Assembly (NCBI GenBank): GCA_012103325.1
Contig: WLWY01000002.1
Span: 62,001-126,000 of the forward strand
Direction of reading: 5' to 3'
DNA from: Alphaproteobacteria bacterium
GTDB taxonomy: Bacteria > Pseudomonadota > Alphaproteobacteria > UBA8366 > GCA-2717185
Length of the DNA: 64,000 nucleotides
The notes beneath the pieces were generated by a model that saw nothing but the letters and a program-made list of their open reading frames with translations, was not told the DNA's origin and did not search any database. The position numbers and the translations under genes are program-made. This document shows, one piece after another, positions 33,947-42,069 of the stretch. The first letter of the stretch is position 1, and each line of letters begins with the position of its first letter.

Positions 33947-35257
33947 CTAACCGCTCACGGAGGAGGGCGTGCTGTTATCCAGCGCCGTGGGGTCGAAGCT
34001 ATCGTCCGGAATGATCTTGCCGCGTTCCCGCAGATAGGTGATGAGCGGCAACAGATGATCGACGACAGGCATCTTGTCGAGCGTGATCAAATTGCCGTCT
34101 TCGATGCCGGGGCAGACATACATGGTGGCGTTTTCAGTGAACAGTTTCCCCAACCCTTCCAGCATGCCGCCGTCCAGCCCGTAATAGTAATCTTCCCGCA
34201 TGATTTTTTCGAACCCGACTGTGCTGGTGACGATGGCAAAGGGGTTCGGTGTGTGGGCGGCAAGATACTGGCGGACCCGGAAATAGCGGAAAAATTCCGA
34301 AATCAGGACATGAAAGCCCAAAGCCGAAAGCACCTTCACGCGGGACAGGAAGTCCGCTGTGTCGATCGCCTCCTTATCATCGGTGACGGCCATGGTGATT
34401 TCCGCCAGGCATAGAATGGAGCCTTCCGCGACGTCGGGCTGCGCCGCGAAATTGGCCTTGGCGTGCTTGAACATCTCGGTATCGAAACTCGTCACTGGGT
34501 TGAAATCACCTCGCACGCCGAGAACGCTTTTTTTGTAGAGCGCTTCCGCCGGGATGACGACCTGGCCACTGGGGTTGAACAGTACGGCCGGTGTCAGGCT
34601 TGCTTTGACAAGTTCGAGCGCCATCAGACTGTTATCGACCGACCCCAGCGTCGGTCCTCGGAACTCGACCAAATCGATCTCGACCCGCCCCCATTTCAGA
34701 TTGTCGAGCAGGCTGCGCATCAACTGCTCCGGCTTGTAGGCGTAGTGAAAGGCGCCGTAAATCAGGTTCACGCCAAGGATGCCGAGCGCGTCCTGCTGCT
34801 CGAGATTGGTGTCGTCGAGCATTCGGACATGGATGATGACGTCGTCCGGTTCCGCATGGGGGCTCAACTGCAGGTGCACCCCCATCCAACCATGACATTC
34901 GCCGCGCGTGTTAAAGCCCTGTGCGGTGACGGTGTTCGCAAAGGAAAAGAAAGTTGAGCCTTCGGGACGGGATTCCTTGACGCGGGAAATGATCAGGCTG
35001 AATTCCTTCTCCAGCATGCGTTCCAGCCGCCCCCGGGAGACGTATCGTTTGTCGGCGGACGTCCCATAGATTTCATCGCTGAAATTCATGTCGTAAGCGG
35101 ACATGGTTTTGGCGATGGACCCTGCTGCCGCACCAGCCTGAAAAAACCAGCGCGCCACTTCCTGCCCCGCACCAATCTCGACAATCGTCCCGTATTTCAA
35201 GGGATCGAGGTTGATCGCCAGCGCCTTTTCCATCGTGGTAGGGAGTTCAGTTTCCAT
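33947..35257 (-). CDS. Conserved protein of unknown function (EIGAGQEVARWFF family)
   Basis: A 436-residue cytoplasmic protein starting with KALAINLDPLKYGTIVEIG and GAGQEVARWFFQAGAAAG, then SIAKTMSAYDMNFSDEIYG. The pattern is highly conserved-looking and I recall relatives of similar length carrying inconsistent database names, so I assign none. The middle has many short hydrophobic strands (LGILGVNLIYGAF, VEIDLVEFRGPTLGS). The C-terminal half contains LCLAEITMAV and FHVLISEFFRYFRVRQYL. No known catalytic motif is obvious. The start is either 35257 or ATG 35233. It is divergent from the LLM oxidoreductase at 35386 and could be regulated with it. Confidence 0.7.
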   Translation of the reverse strand: METELPTTMEKALAINLDPLKYGTIVEIGAGQEVARWFFQAGAAAGSIAKTMSAYDMNFSDEIYGTSADKRYVSRGRLERMLEKEFSLIISRVKESRPEGSTFFSFANTVTAQGFNTRGECHGWMGVHLQLSPHAEPDDVIIHVRMLDDTNLEQQDALGILGVNLIYGAFHYAYKPEQLMRSLLDNLKWGRVEIDLVEFRGPTLGSVDNSLMALELVKASLTPAVLFNPSGQVVIPAEALYKKSVLGVRGDFNPVTSFDTEMFKHAKANFAAQPDVAEGSILCLAEITMAVTDDKEAIDTADFLSRVKVLSALGFHVLISEFFRYFRVRQYLAAHTPNPFAIVTSTVGFEKIMREDYYYGLDGGMLEGLGKLFTENATMYVCPGIEDGNLITLDKMPVVDHLLPLITYLRERGKIIPDDSFDPTALDNSTPSSVSG

Positions 35258-35385
35258 CGCGGGTTTTCCAGTTAGGGCGCAATATTGTGTGCGAACAGGT
35301 TTATAGCAGAATTCGTCGTCTGCCCCGGCTGTTTTCATCATGTGTGCCGCATTAGACTTGCCACCTGTCAGACAGGGAGGGAAGC

Positions 35386-36414
35386 ATGAAATTGGGATTG
35401 ACGACGGCCGGCGGGGATCATCCCGTCAGCGTCGATATGGAATTGATCGGTGAGGCTGAGCGGCTTGGTTACGACATCGTGCGGACTTCCGAATCTTATG
35501 GTGGGGATGCGGTTAGCAAGGCGGCGTGGATTCTGTGCCAGACGACGAAGATCCATGTCGGCACGGGAATCATGCAGTTCGGTGCGCGCACCCCAGCGAT
35601 GAGCGCGATGACGGCGATCAGCCTGGATCAGCTCTCCGGCGGCCGGTTCAGGTTGGGACTTGGGTTATCGGGACCGCAGGTCATTGAAGGCTGGCATGGG
35701 CAGCCCTTCGGCAGGCCGCTTGGCGTGACGCGGGAATACGTGACCATCGTCCGGAAGATCTTTGCCCGTGAAGGGCCGGTCGAATTTCAGGGTAAATACT
35801 ATCAAGTGCCATTCAAAGGCGAGGGCGCAACCGGGCTCGGCAAGCCGCTTAAGGCGATCCCGCATCCAAGGCCGGATATGCCGATCTATCTGGCGGCAAT
35901 GGGGCCGAAAAATACAGTGCTGGCCGCCGAGATCGCCGACGGCAACGTGCCCGGCATGTTCTCGCCGGAGAAATTCCCGGCGATGGAGAAGTTGTTGCTG
36001 GAAGGATTTGCCAAGGCGGGCAACGGCAAGGGCTTCCACAATTTCGATCTCGCGCCCGCAGTGCCGGTGGCGTTCGGCGATGATGAACAGGAATGCCGCG
36101 ACCGGCTGAAGCCCTATTACGCGCATTACATCGGCGGCATGGGCGCGAAGGAGGTCAACTATCACAACGCCAATGTCCGACGCCTTGGTTTCGACGAGAT
36201 GGCGGACCGGATCCAGAAACTGTTCCTCGACGGACATCGCAAGGACGCCGTTGCGGCGGTTGACGATAGCTTCATCGACGAAGTTGCGCTTTGTGGTCCG
36301 CGTGACCGGATCAAGAACCGGCTAACGCGCTATACCGCGTTGCCTCTGGGCACATTCCAGGTCCGGTTTCCAACAATTGAAAGCATCCGCCTGATCGCGG
36401 AGTTGATGGGGTAG
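35386..36414 (+). CDS. LLM-class flavin-dependent oxidoreductase (F420-type)
   Basis: A 342-residue luciferase-like monooxygenase barrel: MKLGLTTAGGDHPVS, AERLGYDIVRTSESYGGDA, and ISLDQLSGGRFRLGLGLSGPQVIEGWHG, the region that packs against the deazaflavin in F420-dependent members. C-terminal ALCGPRDRIKNRLTRY is the usual distance motif. The enzyme oxidises alcohols, reduces enones or acts as a monooxygenase; whether it uses FMN or F420 cannot be told from sequence alone. GGAGGGAAGC is a perfect RBS. It ends 12 bp from the convergent PaaI-type thioesterase. Confidence 0.88.
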   Translation: MKLGLTTAGGDHPVSVDMELIGEAERLGYDIVRTSESYGGDAVSKAAWILCQTTKIHVGTGIMQFGARTPAMSAMTAISLDQLSGGRFRLGLGLSGPQVIEGWHGQPFGRPLGVTREYVTIVRKIFAREGPVEFQGKYYQVPFKGEGATGLGKPLKAIPHPRPDMPIYLAAMGPKNTVLAAEIADGNVPGMFSPEKFPAMEKLLLEGFAKAGNGKGFHNFDLAPAVPVAFGDDEQECRDRLKPYYAHYIGGMGAKEVNYHNANVRRLGFDEMADRIQKLFLDGHRKDAVAAVDDSFIDEVALCGPRDRIKNRLTRYTALPLGTFQVRFPTIESIRLIAELMG

Positions 36415-36426
36415 GGCGCCTGCGTC

Positions 36427-36909
36427 TTAATTCTGCGTGGAGCGTTCGAGGATCATGCAGCTTGTCGTGGCGTGGGCGAGAAGTTTGCCCTGGCTGTCGG
36501 TAACCTTGCCCTCGGCGTAGCCGATGCGGCGGCCGCTTTTCAGGATGATGCCTTCGGCGCGGATCAGCCCGGCGTCCGGCAGGACCGGGCGTATGAAGGT
36601 GATCTTGAATTCCAGTGAGGTCGATCCGTATCCCTGTTCCAGCGTTGTTTGTACCGCGAGTCCCATGGACGCATCGAGCAGGGTCGCGGAAAAACCGCCA
36701 TGCACGGTGCCTTGCGGGTTGAGGTGGTCACCGGTCGGGCTCGCGGTAATGAGTACGCGGCCTTTCTCCGCCTCTACGATGTCATAGCCCAACGTGCGGG
36801 CCATCGTGTTGTGCGGCTGTGTGCCTGCGACAAGGCCTTGGACAAAGGCGAGACCCGGCATCGTGGCCTGCACGCTGCTGGGCACGGTGCCGTAGCGCTT
36901 TTCAGTCAT
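36427..36909 (-). CDS. PaaI-family hotdog thioesterase
   Basis: A 160-residue hotdog protein with NPQGTVHGGFSATLLDASMGLAV, the PaaI/4HBT active-site segment with the HGG and Asp of the catalytic dyad, and LEFKITFIRPV and GRRIGYAEGKV. The family hydrolyses acyl- or aryl-CoA thioesters, often clearing dead-end CoA esters in aromatic catabolism. The start at ATG 36909 leaves a short N-terminal tail; an in-frame upstream reading exists but enters the repeat region. It converges with the LLM oxidoreductase. Confidence 0.88.
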   Translation of the reverse strand: MTEKRYGTVPSSVQATMPGLAFVQGLVAGTQPHNTMARTLGYDIVEAEKGRVLITASPTGDHLNPQGTVHGGFSATLLDASMGLAVQTTLEQGYGSTSLEFKITFIRPVLPDAGLIRAEGIILKSGRRIGYAEGKVTDSQGKLLAHATTSCMILERSTQN

Positions 36910-36939
36910 GTACGCTCTTTCTTGTAGATGCTTCGTTTC

Positions 36940-37048
36940 ACCCCCCATCCTAGCCTTCCCCCGCAAGGGGGGAAGGGATAACCAAAATAGTTCAACTGGT
37001 TATTCTCCTCTCCTCTCCCCTTGCGGGGGGAGGATTAAGGTGGGAGTG
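36940..37048. repeat. Palindromic dispersed-type repeat, two inverted hairpin units
   Basis: Two GC-rich hairpins lie 35-40 bp apart: CCTTCCCCC-GCAA-GGGGGGAAGG (36954-36976) and CCTCTCCCC-TTGC-GGGGGGAGG (37012-37033). The flank CACCCCCCATCCTAG of the first resembles the inverse of GGATTAAGGTGGGAG after the second, so the units look like diverged inverted copies. Short hairpins with a CCCCGCAAGGGG-type core are common dispersed elements in alphaproteobacteria (recollection). They fill the gap between the thioesterase start and the aldolase stop. Confidence 0.7.
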
Positions 37049-37084
37049 GACGGAGGCTTGCTATCTAAGAAGAATGCTGCCGCA

Positions 37085-37870
37085 TCACACCGTCAATTCA
37101 TTGAAGAACTTCGCCCGAGAACGGCCCCCAGCGAGTATAAAGGACATGTCTGCGCCGCCGAGGAAGAAACGCATGCCACGTTTGACGAAGTCCGGCAGGA
37201 TCGACTCATCGTAGACGCCGCCGAGACCGGGCCATTTTCCAGCCCCTTGTGCTGCTGCGATGACCGTGTCGATGGCGTCGAGGAAATCCGGGTTGGTGAA
37301 CTGGCCGGATATGCCCATCGTTGTGGACAGGTCCGAGCCGCCAACGAGCAACACGTCGACACCCTCGACTGCCGCGATGTCGGCTGCGTTCTTCACTGCT
37401 TCGGGCGTTTCAATCATCATCACGACCAGGGTTTCTTCGTTACCGCCCTTCATCGCTTCGACCGGTGGCACGGCTTCGTATTCCAGCTGCGGCCCGCCAT
37501 AGCTGAGGGAGCGGGAGCCGATCGGCGGAAACTTGCAAGCCTTCGTGAAGGCGCGCGCCTCGTCCGCGTTCTGCACATGTGGGAAGATCACGCCTTGCGC
37601 CCCCGCATCTAGGATACGTGCGGCGCGGTTCACATCCCCTTCCGGCACGCGGACGATCGGCGCGATTCCCACCGGCAGCGACGCGCCCGCGATCTGCCCC
37701 GCAGTGTCGAGATCCATCGTCGAATGCTCCAGATCGATAAACACCCAATGAAAGCCGCAGGCCTTCGCGATCTGCGGAATCTCCACTGTGCGCAGCCGGC
37801 TGACATTGAAACTGGCGGCGATCTTGCCGTCACGCAGGCGCTGTTTGACAGTGTTTTTGACGATGGCCAT
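37085..37870 (-). CDS. HpcH/HpaI-family aldolase
   Basis: A 261-residue class II pyruvate-dependent aldolase: FHWVFIDLEHSTMDLD (metal Glu/Asp and catalytic His region), PIVRVPEGDVNRAARILDAGAQGVIFPHVQNADEA, VMMIETPEAVKNAADIAAVEGVDVLLVGGSDLS. These enzymes split 2-oxo-4-hydroxy acids into pyruvate (or another oxoacid) plus an aldehyde and are typical of the end of aromatic meta-cleavage routes. The start ATG 37870 is divergent from the second LLM oxidoreductase gene. Whether it works with the LigB-type enzyme at 8 kb is unknown. Confidence 0.9.
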   Translation of the reverse strand: MAIVKNTVKQRLRDGKIAASFNVSRLRTVEIPQIAKACGFHWVFIDLEHSTMDLDTAGQIAGASLPVGIAPIVRVPEGDVNRAARILDAGAQGVIFPHVQNADEARAFTKACKFPPIGSRSLSYGGPQLEYEAVPPVEAMKGGNEETLVVMMIETPEAVKNAADIAAVEGVDVLLVGGSDLSTTMGISGQFTNPDFLDAIDTVIAAAQGAGKWPGLGGVYDESILPDFVKRGMRFFLGGADMSFILAGGRSRAKFFNELTV

Positions 37871-38011
37871 GTGGACGTTCCCCTTTGCAGACTTGTTCTT
37901 TGGTGGCCGCTTATAGCACGCCCGTGACGTTGCCGAATATCATGATGGCGGAGTAACGTTGTGCGCATTGTCATTCGCAGCGGCACATCGCCCATCTATA
38001 GGAGCTCATTT

Positions 38012-38935
38012 ATGACGGACACCAGAATCGAATTCGGTACGGCGCTGCGCTCGCCCTATGAGGTCGCGCGGCTGGCGCGGCAGATCGAGGATCTCGGCTT
38101 CGATATCATCGGCTGCGGCGAGCATGTGAGCTTCTACGGTGACTCCGCGAACGGCTTCGTCTCGTTGTCGGTGGCGGCGGGCGCGACGCAGCATGTCAGG
38201 CTGATGAGCACGATTACTTTGGTGCCGCTCTACCCGGCGGCACTGCTCGCGAAAATGGGGGCGGCGCTGGATGTTGCTTCGGGCGGCCGCTTTACCTTGG
38301 GTGTCGGTGTCGGTGGCGAATTTCAGAACGAATTCGATGCGTGCGGCGTGCCCATCAAGCAGCGCGGCTCGCGCACCGACGATGCACTGGAGGTCATTAC
38401 GCGAACCTGGACTGAAACTGACGTGACTTATGAGGGTCGCTATACGAAGCTGGAGAACTTCAGCCTGAAACCGCTGCCGATCCAGAAACCGCGCCCGCCA
38501 ATCTGGATTTCCGGCCGTACCGACGCGGCGAAGAAGCGCGCGGCGAAGTTTGGCAACGGCTGGCTGCCTTATATGTACACGCCTGAGCAACTGGCGGAGA
38601 GTATCGCAGCCATCCGCGTTTTCGGTGAAGAGCAGGGCCGCGACATGTCGGATTTCACATTTGCCGTCTATATCTTCACCGCCGTGCATGAAGACAACGA
38701 TATTGCCGTCAAGTATGCCAGCGACCGGCTGAGCAAGCAGTATTCGCAGGACTTCAGCAAGCTGGTGCATAAATATGCGTTGGCCGGTGATCCTGATAGC
38801 TGTCAGGCGCGGCTTCAGGAATATATCGATGCGGGAGCGACATCGGTTTTTGTCTCGTCTGCTTGTCCGGACGACTATATCGATAGCAATCTAAAGATGA
38901 TTGCAGAAAGAGTTATGCCTAAGTTTAAATCATGA
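38012..38935 (+). CDS. LLM-class flavin/F420-dependent oxidoreductase
   Basis: A 307-residue luciferase-like barrel beginning TRIEFGTALRSPYEVARLARQIEDLGFDIIGCGEH, with MGAALDVASGGRFTLGVGVGGEFQNEF and the PIWISGRTDAAKKRAAKFGNGWLPY motif. This last motif is typical of the mycobacterial-type F420-dependent LLM branch. It oxidises or reduces an unknown organic substrate. TAGGAGCTCATTT before ATG 38012 fixes the start. It is followed by the AT-rich non-coding stretch, so it closes the 30-39 kb metabolic block. Confidence 0.86.
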   Translation: MTDTRIEFGTALRSPYEVARLARQIEDLGFDIIGCGEHVSFYGDSANGFVSLSVAAGATQHVRLMSTITLVPLYPAALLAKMGAALDVASGGRFTLGVGVGGEFQNEFDACGVPIKQRGSRTDDALEVITRTWTETDVTYEGRYTKLENFSLKPLPIQKPRPPIWISGRTDAAKKRAAKFGNGWLPYMYTPEQLAESIAAIRVFGEEQGRDMSDFTFAVYIFTAVHEDNDIAVKYASDRLSKQYSQDFSKLVHKYALAGDPDSCQARLQEYIDAGATSVFVSSACPDDYIDSNLKMIAERVMPKFKS

Positions 38936-39156
38936 GGCAGGCTTCAAGTTTAACGGAAAACGTGTGGCTATTCTTAGAAATCTCGCTTCTTTATGAGAGT
39001 CTTGATTCTACTTATTATCGCGAAAAGAGGGTATTTTTATCGATGCTGCTTAACTAAAACTGAATACTGGTTTTCTTGTTCACGTTTTAGTGTGACGGAT
39101 TTTTTTACACCGACTTTGGTCTTTCGAATAATTCAATAACATCATGTAAAATAATG

Positions 39157-39175
39157 AAAATATTTGGAATATTTT
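39157..39175. promoter_or_regulatory. 8-bp perfect inverted repeat (possible operator)
   Basis: AAAATATT, a 3-base spacer (TGG) and AATATTTT form a symmetric site about 220 bp upstream of the PEP-CTERM start. The spacing suits binding of a dimeric regulator; none can be named. Confidence 0.35.
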
Positions 39176-39196
39176 GCCTATGAAAAGATTCTCTCG

Positions 39197-39224
39197 TTGA
39201 AGTTGCGACGGAATTCTTTACACT
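39197..39224 (+). promoter_or_regulatory. Possible sigma-70 type promoter for the PEP-CTERM gene
   Basis: TTGAAG (39197-39202) and TACACT (39219-39224) are 16 bp apart and point towards the gene at 39396. The match is fair; the long leader of about 165 bases could hold further control. Confidence 0.3.
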
Positions 39225-39395
39225 TTCTTCTCTACCGATTCAGGTGAAACGATCTAAGCCATTGGTAGAACTATACCTTGATATTGTGGCATGAAGTTTG
39301 CGGAGTTTTCCTCTGGGAGATGTTTTTGCAGCTTACAAGATTGAGGCCGAAAGTCGGCCGGCGCGAAAATAGTTCGAGTTGGGGGAGGGGAAGTT

Positions 39396-41222
39396 TTGAG
39401 GATTTTACGCTGGGTATTCGCGTCTGCCGTGTGTGCACTTTTGGCGACGCCGGCGCCCGTCTATGCCGTACCATTCACATATGATTTGCAGTTCGAGACA
39501 AGTGGTCAAAGCATCTGGGATACCGGGACTTCGACCACGTTAAACCAGAAGACGTTTCTTGGAGCGGCCTGGCAAGACAAGACAACCGGCTTCGACGCTA
39601 TCGTTGGCAACGAAGACACCAATCTGCCCAATCCTTTGCGTGTCCTCTATGACGCGGCATTCGCAACCTGCAGATTAGGATTTTCAGCAAGCGCTTGCAT
39701 TAACGGTCAGAGTGCACGGGCATTTGTGCCGAGGTTGGGAAGCCGGCCTTCGGTGCGAAGCTGCGGGCGTTTCGCCGTCGCCTGTAAAATCGCGAGAGCG
39801 GCGGATGCGGTGAAACGGAAGGCCTACGATATTGCCTTTGCGGCGTGCAAGAAACTGGGCAATTCGTCGAGCACCTGCCGAAACGGTCAGTCTCTGCGTC
39901 TTCCCGTGATTGCGCTGGGCACGGCGCCGCCGCAGTTCCTGGAAGTCGATACGCGCACCGGCGTTGCCGTCGAAGGCACCACGGATGGCCGCGTCGGCAT
40001 CGAGCTTGGTGTCGAAATCGATAGCGGTTCGGTTGATGCGACCGTGTCTTACGAAGCAACGCTGGACATTCCCGATACGACCAATCTGGATAAGGCGAAT
40101 GCTATCAACTTCAATCCCAACAGCAAGCTGGCGGGAACGAACATCCTCAACACAGAGTTTGCGAATCTTGAGCTGACCGCAGATGCTATCATGGAGCTAT
40201 CCGGCAGTGTCACCGGTGAAGCCTGCATCATTCCTGCAGGCTGCGTTGTCGGTAGCACACCCTTTGACATTGACGAAACGGTGCCGATCCTGTCCTTCAA
40301 CAAGGACGGCGAGGGTGAGATCCTCCTGCTGGGGCAAAAACCGTCTGTTTTCGGATTTCCCGATGAGGCGAACGGATTCCCTTTCAAGATCGATGCCGGT
40401 ATTGCCGAAGTCACGCTCCATCTCCCGCAGCCTGATGCGACCGGTGGCCTCGATACCAATACCAACACGCTCAAGGCGACGGGTAAGGATGATCTGGTCG
40501 ACCTTATCGTCGATGTCGATGACGTTGTCGCGAGTGCTGTGGGTCTCCCGGGATTGTTCGGTTCTAGCGTGCCGATCGGGACCGTGGGCGAGGTCGGTTT
40601 CGACATCATCGATGTGAAGATCGGTCCGACGGTCGACCTCCAGCAAGATTTCGAACTCGATCCGACACTGTTCGTCCAGTTAATATTCGACAAGGCGGTC
40701 ATGGTCGGTGGCGAATTGGTCACGGAACTGATTTCGGCCTGGGATCTGTTACCGGATATCTTCTTTTTGGACGATGTGACGACGGTAACGCCGACCTTCT
40801 TTCTCGATGCCGAATTACTGAACGAAACCCTGCTCGATTTCGATCTTGAGTTCACAATCGATCTCCTGCAGGTCTTTTTCGAGTTCCTCGGATTTGATGA
40901 GAAGTTCGGGGTCGGTAACGTGCTGAACCAGGGTGTCGACCTCTTCCAGTCGCCAAACCTGTTCGAAAATCTCTTCTCCCTGCAGGGGTTCGATTTACAG
41001 ATTGGGGAGAGTTTCGTCATCGACTTCCTTTCCGGCTCCACGGCGCCTGATATTGCGGATGCTAGAAGTGCTGAGAATCCGATCGAGGAGTTCGTATTTG
41101 CTTTTTCGGTTCCGGAGCCGGGCACGTTTGCACTGTTCTTTGTCGGGCTTGGCGGCGTCTATGTACTTCGCCGGCGCACGCGGTCGTACCGGGTGGAGGA
41201 TAGGACGTCCCTCGCGGCGTAA
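39396..41222 (+). CDS. PEP-CTERM sorting domain surface protein
   Basis: A 608-residue exported protein with a signal peptide (FASAVCALLATPAPVYAVP). Its C-terminus is VPEPGTFALFFVGLGGVYVLRRRTR, the Pro-Glu-Pro motif, hydrophobic helix and Arg cluster that exosortases recognise, with 11 extra residues after the Arg cluster. The N-terminal part has a Cys-containing duplication: YDAAFATC...ACINGQSA and YDIAFAAC...TCRNGQSL, each about 30 residues and followed by a short Leu/Arg-rich stretch. The middle (about 190-560) is acidic and rich in Asp and Leu, looking like long beta-strands. The start is TTG 39396, chosen for the strong RBS GGGGGAGGGGAAG. No exosortase gene is in the window. Confidence 0.85.
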   Translation: MRILRWVFASAVCALLATPAPVYAVPFTYDLQFETSGQSIWDTGTSTTLNQKTFLGAAWQDKTTGFDAIVGNEDTNLPNPLRVLYDAAFATCRLGFSASACINGQSARAFVPRLGSRPSVRSCGRFAVACKIARAADAVKRKAYDIAFAACKKLGNSSSTCRNGQSLRLPVIALGTAPPQFLEVDTRTGVAVEGTTDGRVGIELGVEIDSGSVDATVSYEATLDIPDTTNLDKANAINFNPNSKLAGTNILNTEFANLELTADAIMELSGSVTGEACIIPAGCVVGSTPFDIDETVPILSFNKDGEGEILLLGQKPSVFGFPDEANGFPFKIDAGIAEVTLHLPQPDATGGLDTNTNTLKATGKDDLVDLIVDVDDVVASAVGLPGLFGSSVPIGTVGEVGFDIIDVKIGPTVDLQQDFELDPTLFVQLIFDKAVMVGGELVTELISAWDLLPDIFFLDDVTTVTPTFFLDAELLNETLLDFDLEFTIDLLQVFFEFLGFDEKFGVGNVLNQGVDLFQSPNLFENLFSLQGFDLQIGESFVIDFLSGSTAPDIADARSAENPIEEFVFAFSVPEPGTFALFFVGLGGVYVLRRRTRSYRVEDRTSLAA

Positions 41223-41242
41223 CGTGACGATCAAACTGATAG

Positions 41243-41289
41243 CGGCGCGGTATTCCCACACTGGAAATACCGTGCCGTTAGCCGTTTTT
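41243..41289 (+). terminator. Rho-independent-like terminator after the PEP-CTERM gene
   Basis: GCGGTATTCC pairs with GGAAATACCGTGC (one bulged A, one mismatch) around a 6-base loop. After a short gap comes a T5 run at 41285-41289. It lies 20 bp after the stop. Confidence 0.5.
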
Positions 41290-41320
41290 GGGATTTCACG
41301 AGGTGACGGGAAGTGAATCG

Positions 41321-41905
41321 ATGAACATGTTTCGGTTAGCGGTTCTCGGGCTGTTGTTTCAGGCGACAGCCGTCTTCGCGGCGGATGGTGACGGCAAATT
41401 CGCCATGAAAGGTGCGGGCTTCCTGCCGTGCCAGGTTTTCGTTCAGGCGCGAGAGGATAAAACCAATGTTTATTATATGATCGGCGGATGGCTGGAAGGC
41501 TATATTTCCGCCCATAACCGTTATGCCGAAGACACGTTCGACATTGCCTCCTTCGAGTCGTTGGAACTGTTGATGCGGGTGATTCAAAACCATTGCCAAG
41601 CAAACCCTAGCCATCGTCTCCATGCCATTGTCAACTCGATCGTCACTGAATTCCATCCGGATAGGCTCCGGCAGAGTTCGTCGAGAGTACAGATCGTCAA
41701 CGGGAAGCGAAAAACTGCCCTCTACCGGGAAACGATCCGGCGCGTGCAGCGCGAACTGACCGAACGCGGCCTTTTCAAGGGCGAAACCGATGGCCGTTTC
41801 ACCGAAGAAACCAAATCGGCCCTCATCGCTTTTCAGTCCGACCTGGATTTTGAAACGACGGGGTTTCCCGACCAGACGACACTTTGGCGGCTGCTTCGAA
41901 AGTAG
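41321..41905 (+). CDS. Exported protein with C-terminal peptidoglycan-binding domain
   Basis: A 194-residue product with a signal peptide (FRLAVLGLLFQATAVFA). The middle (about 35-110) has two Cys, FLPCQVFVQ and QNHCQANPSHRL, spaced like the disulfide pair of small helical HdeA-like proteins. The last 60 residues form a PG_binding_1 domain (REL...GLFKGETDGRFTEETKSALIAFQ). A periplasmic wall-associated role is likely. ATG 41321 has GGGAAGTG ahead; an upstream in-frame start at 41288 would displace the signal. It lies directly after the terminator of the PEP-CTERM gene, on the same strand. Confidence 0.75.
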   Translation: MNMFRLAVLGLLFQATAVFAADGDGKFAMKGAGFLPCQVFVQAREDKTNVYYMIGGWLEGYISAHNRYAEDTFDIASFESLELLMRVIQNHCQANPSHRLHAIVNSIVTEFHPDRLRQSSSRVQIVNGKRKTALYRETIRRVQRELTERGLFKGETDGRFTEETKSALIAFQSDLDFETTGFPDQTTLWRLLRK

Positions 41906-42069
41906 AAAAAACAGTTGGTCTGCCTTACCACGGGCGCTCACGTCGCGTTCGGCAGCCTGGCCCTCGGCGGGCTGGTCTGCGATGGCGCAAACGGCTTTTT
42001 GGGTAAAAGTTTACGAATCCTTAACCAGAACGGCTTAGAGCAGGATGGGGCTCTAGTCTTGATGGTGGC

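Larger units (their letters stand above)
38936..39395. other. AT-rich 460-bp non-coding stretch upstream of the PEP-CTERM gene
   Basis: I see no gene here. The base composition is markedly richer in A and T than both flanks, with runs such as GTATTTTTATCG and GAAAATATTTGG. It contains the inverted repeat at 39157-39175 and a possible promoter at 39197-39224, so it probably acts as a control region for the surface protein at 39396. An AT-rich tract in front of a surface-protein gene is often bound by nucleoid proteins; that is inference. Confidence 0.6.

Noticed and set aside
36940..37048. Treating the GC-rich hairpins as a CRISPR array
   Set aside because: Only two diverged inverted units with no regular spacers and no cas genes.
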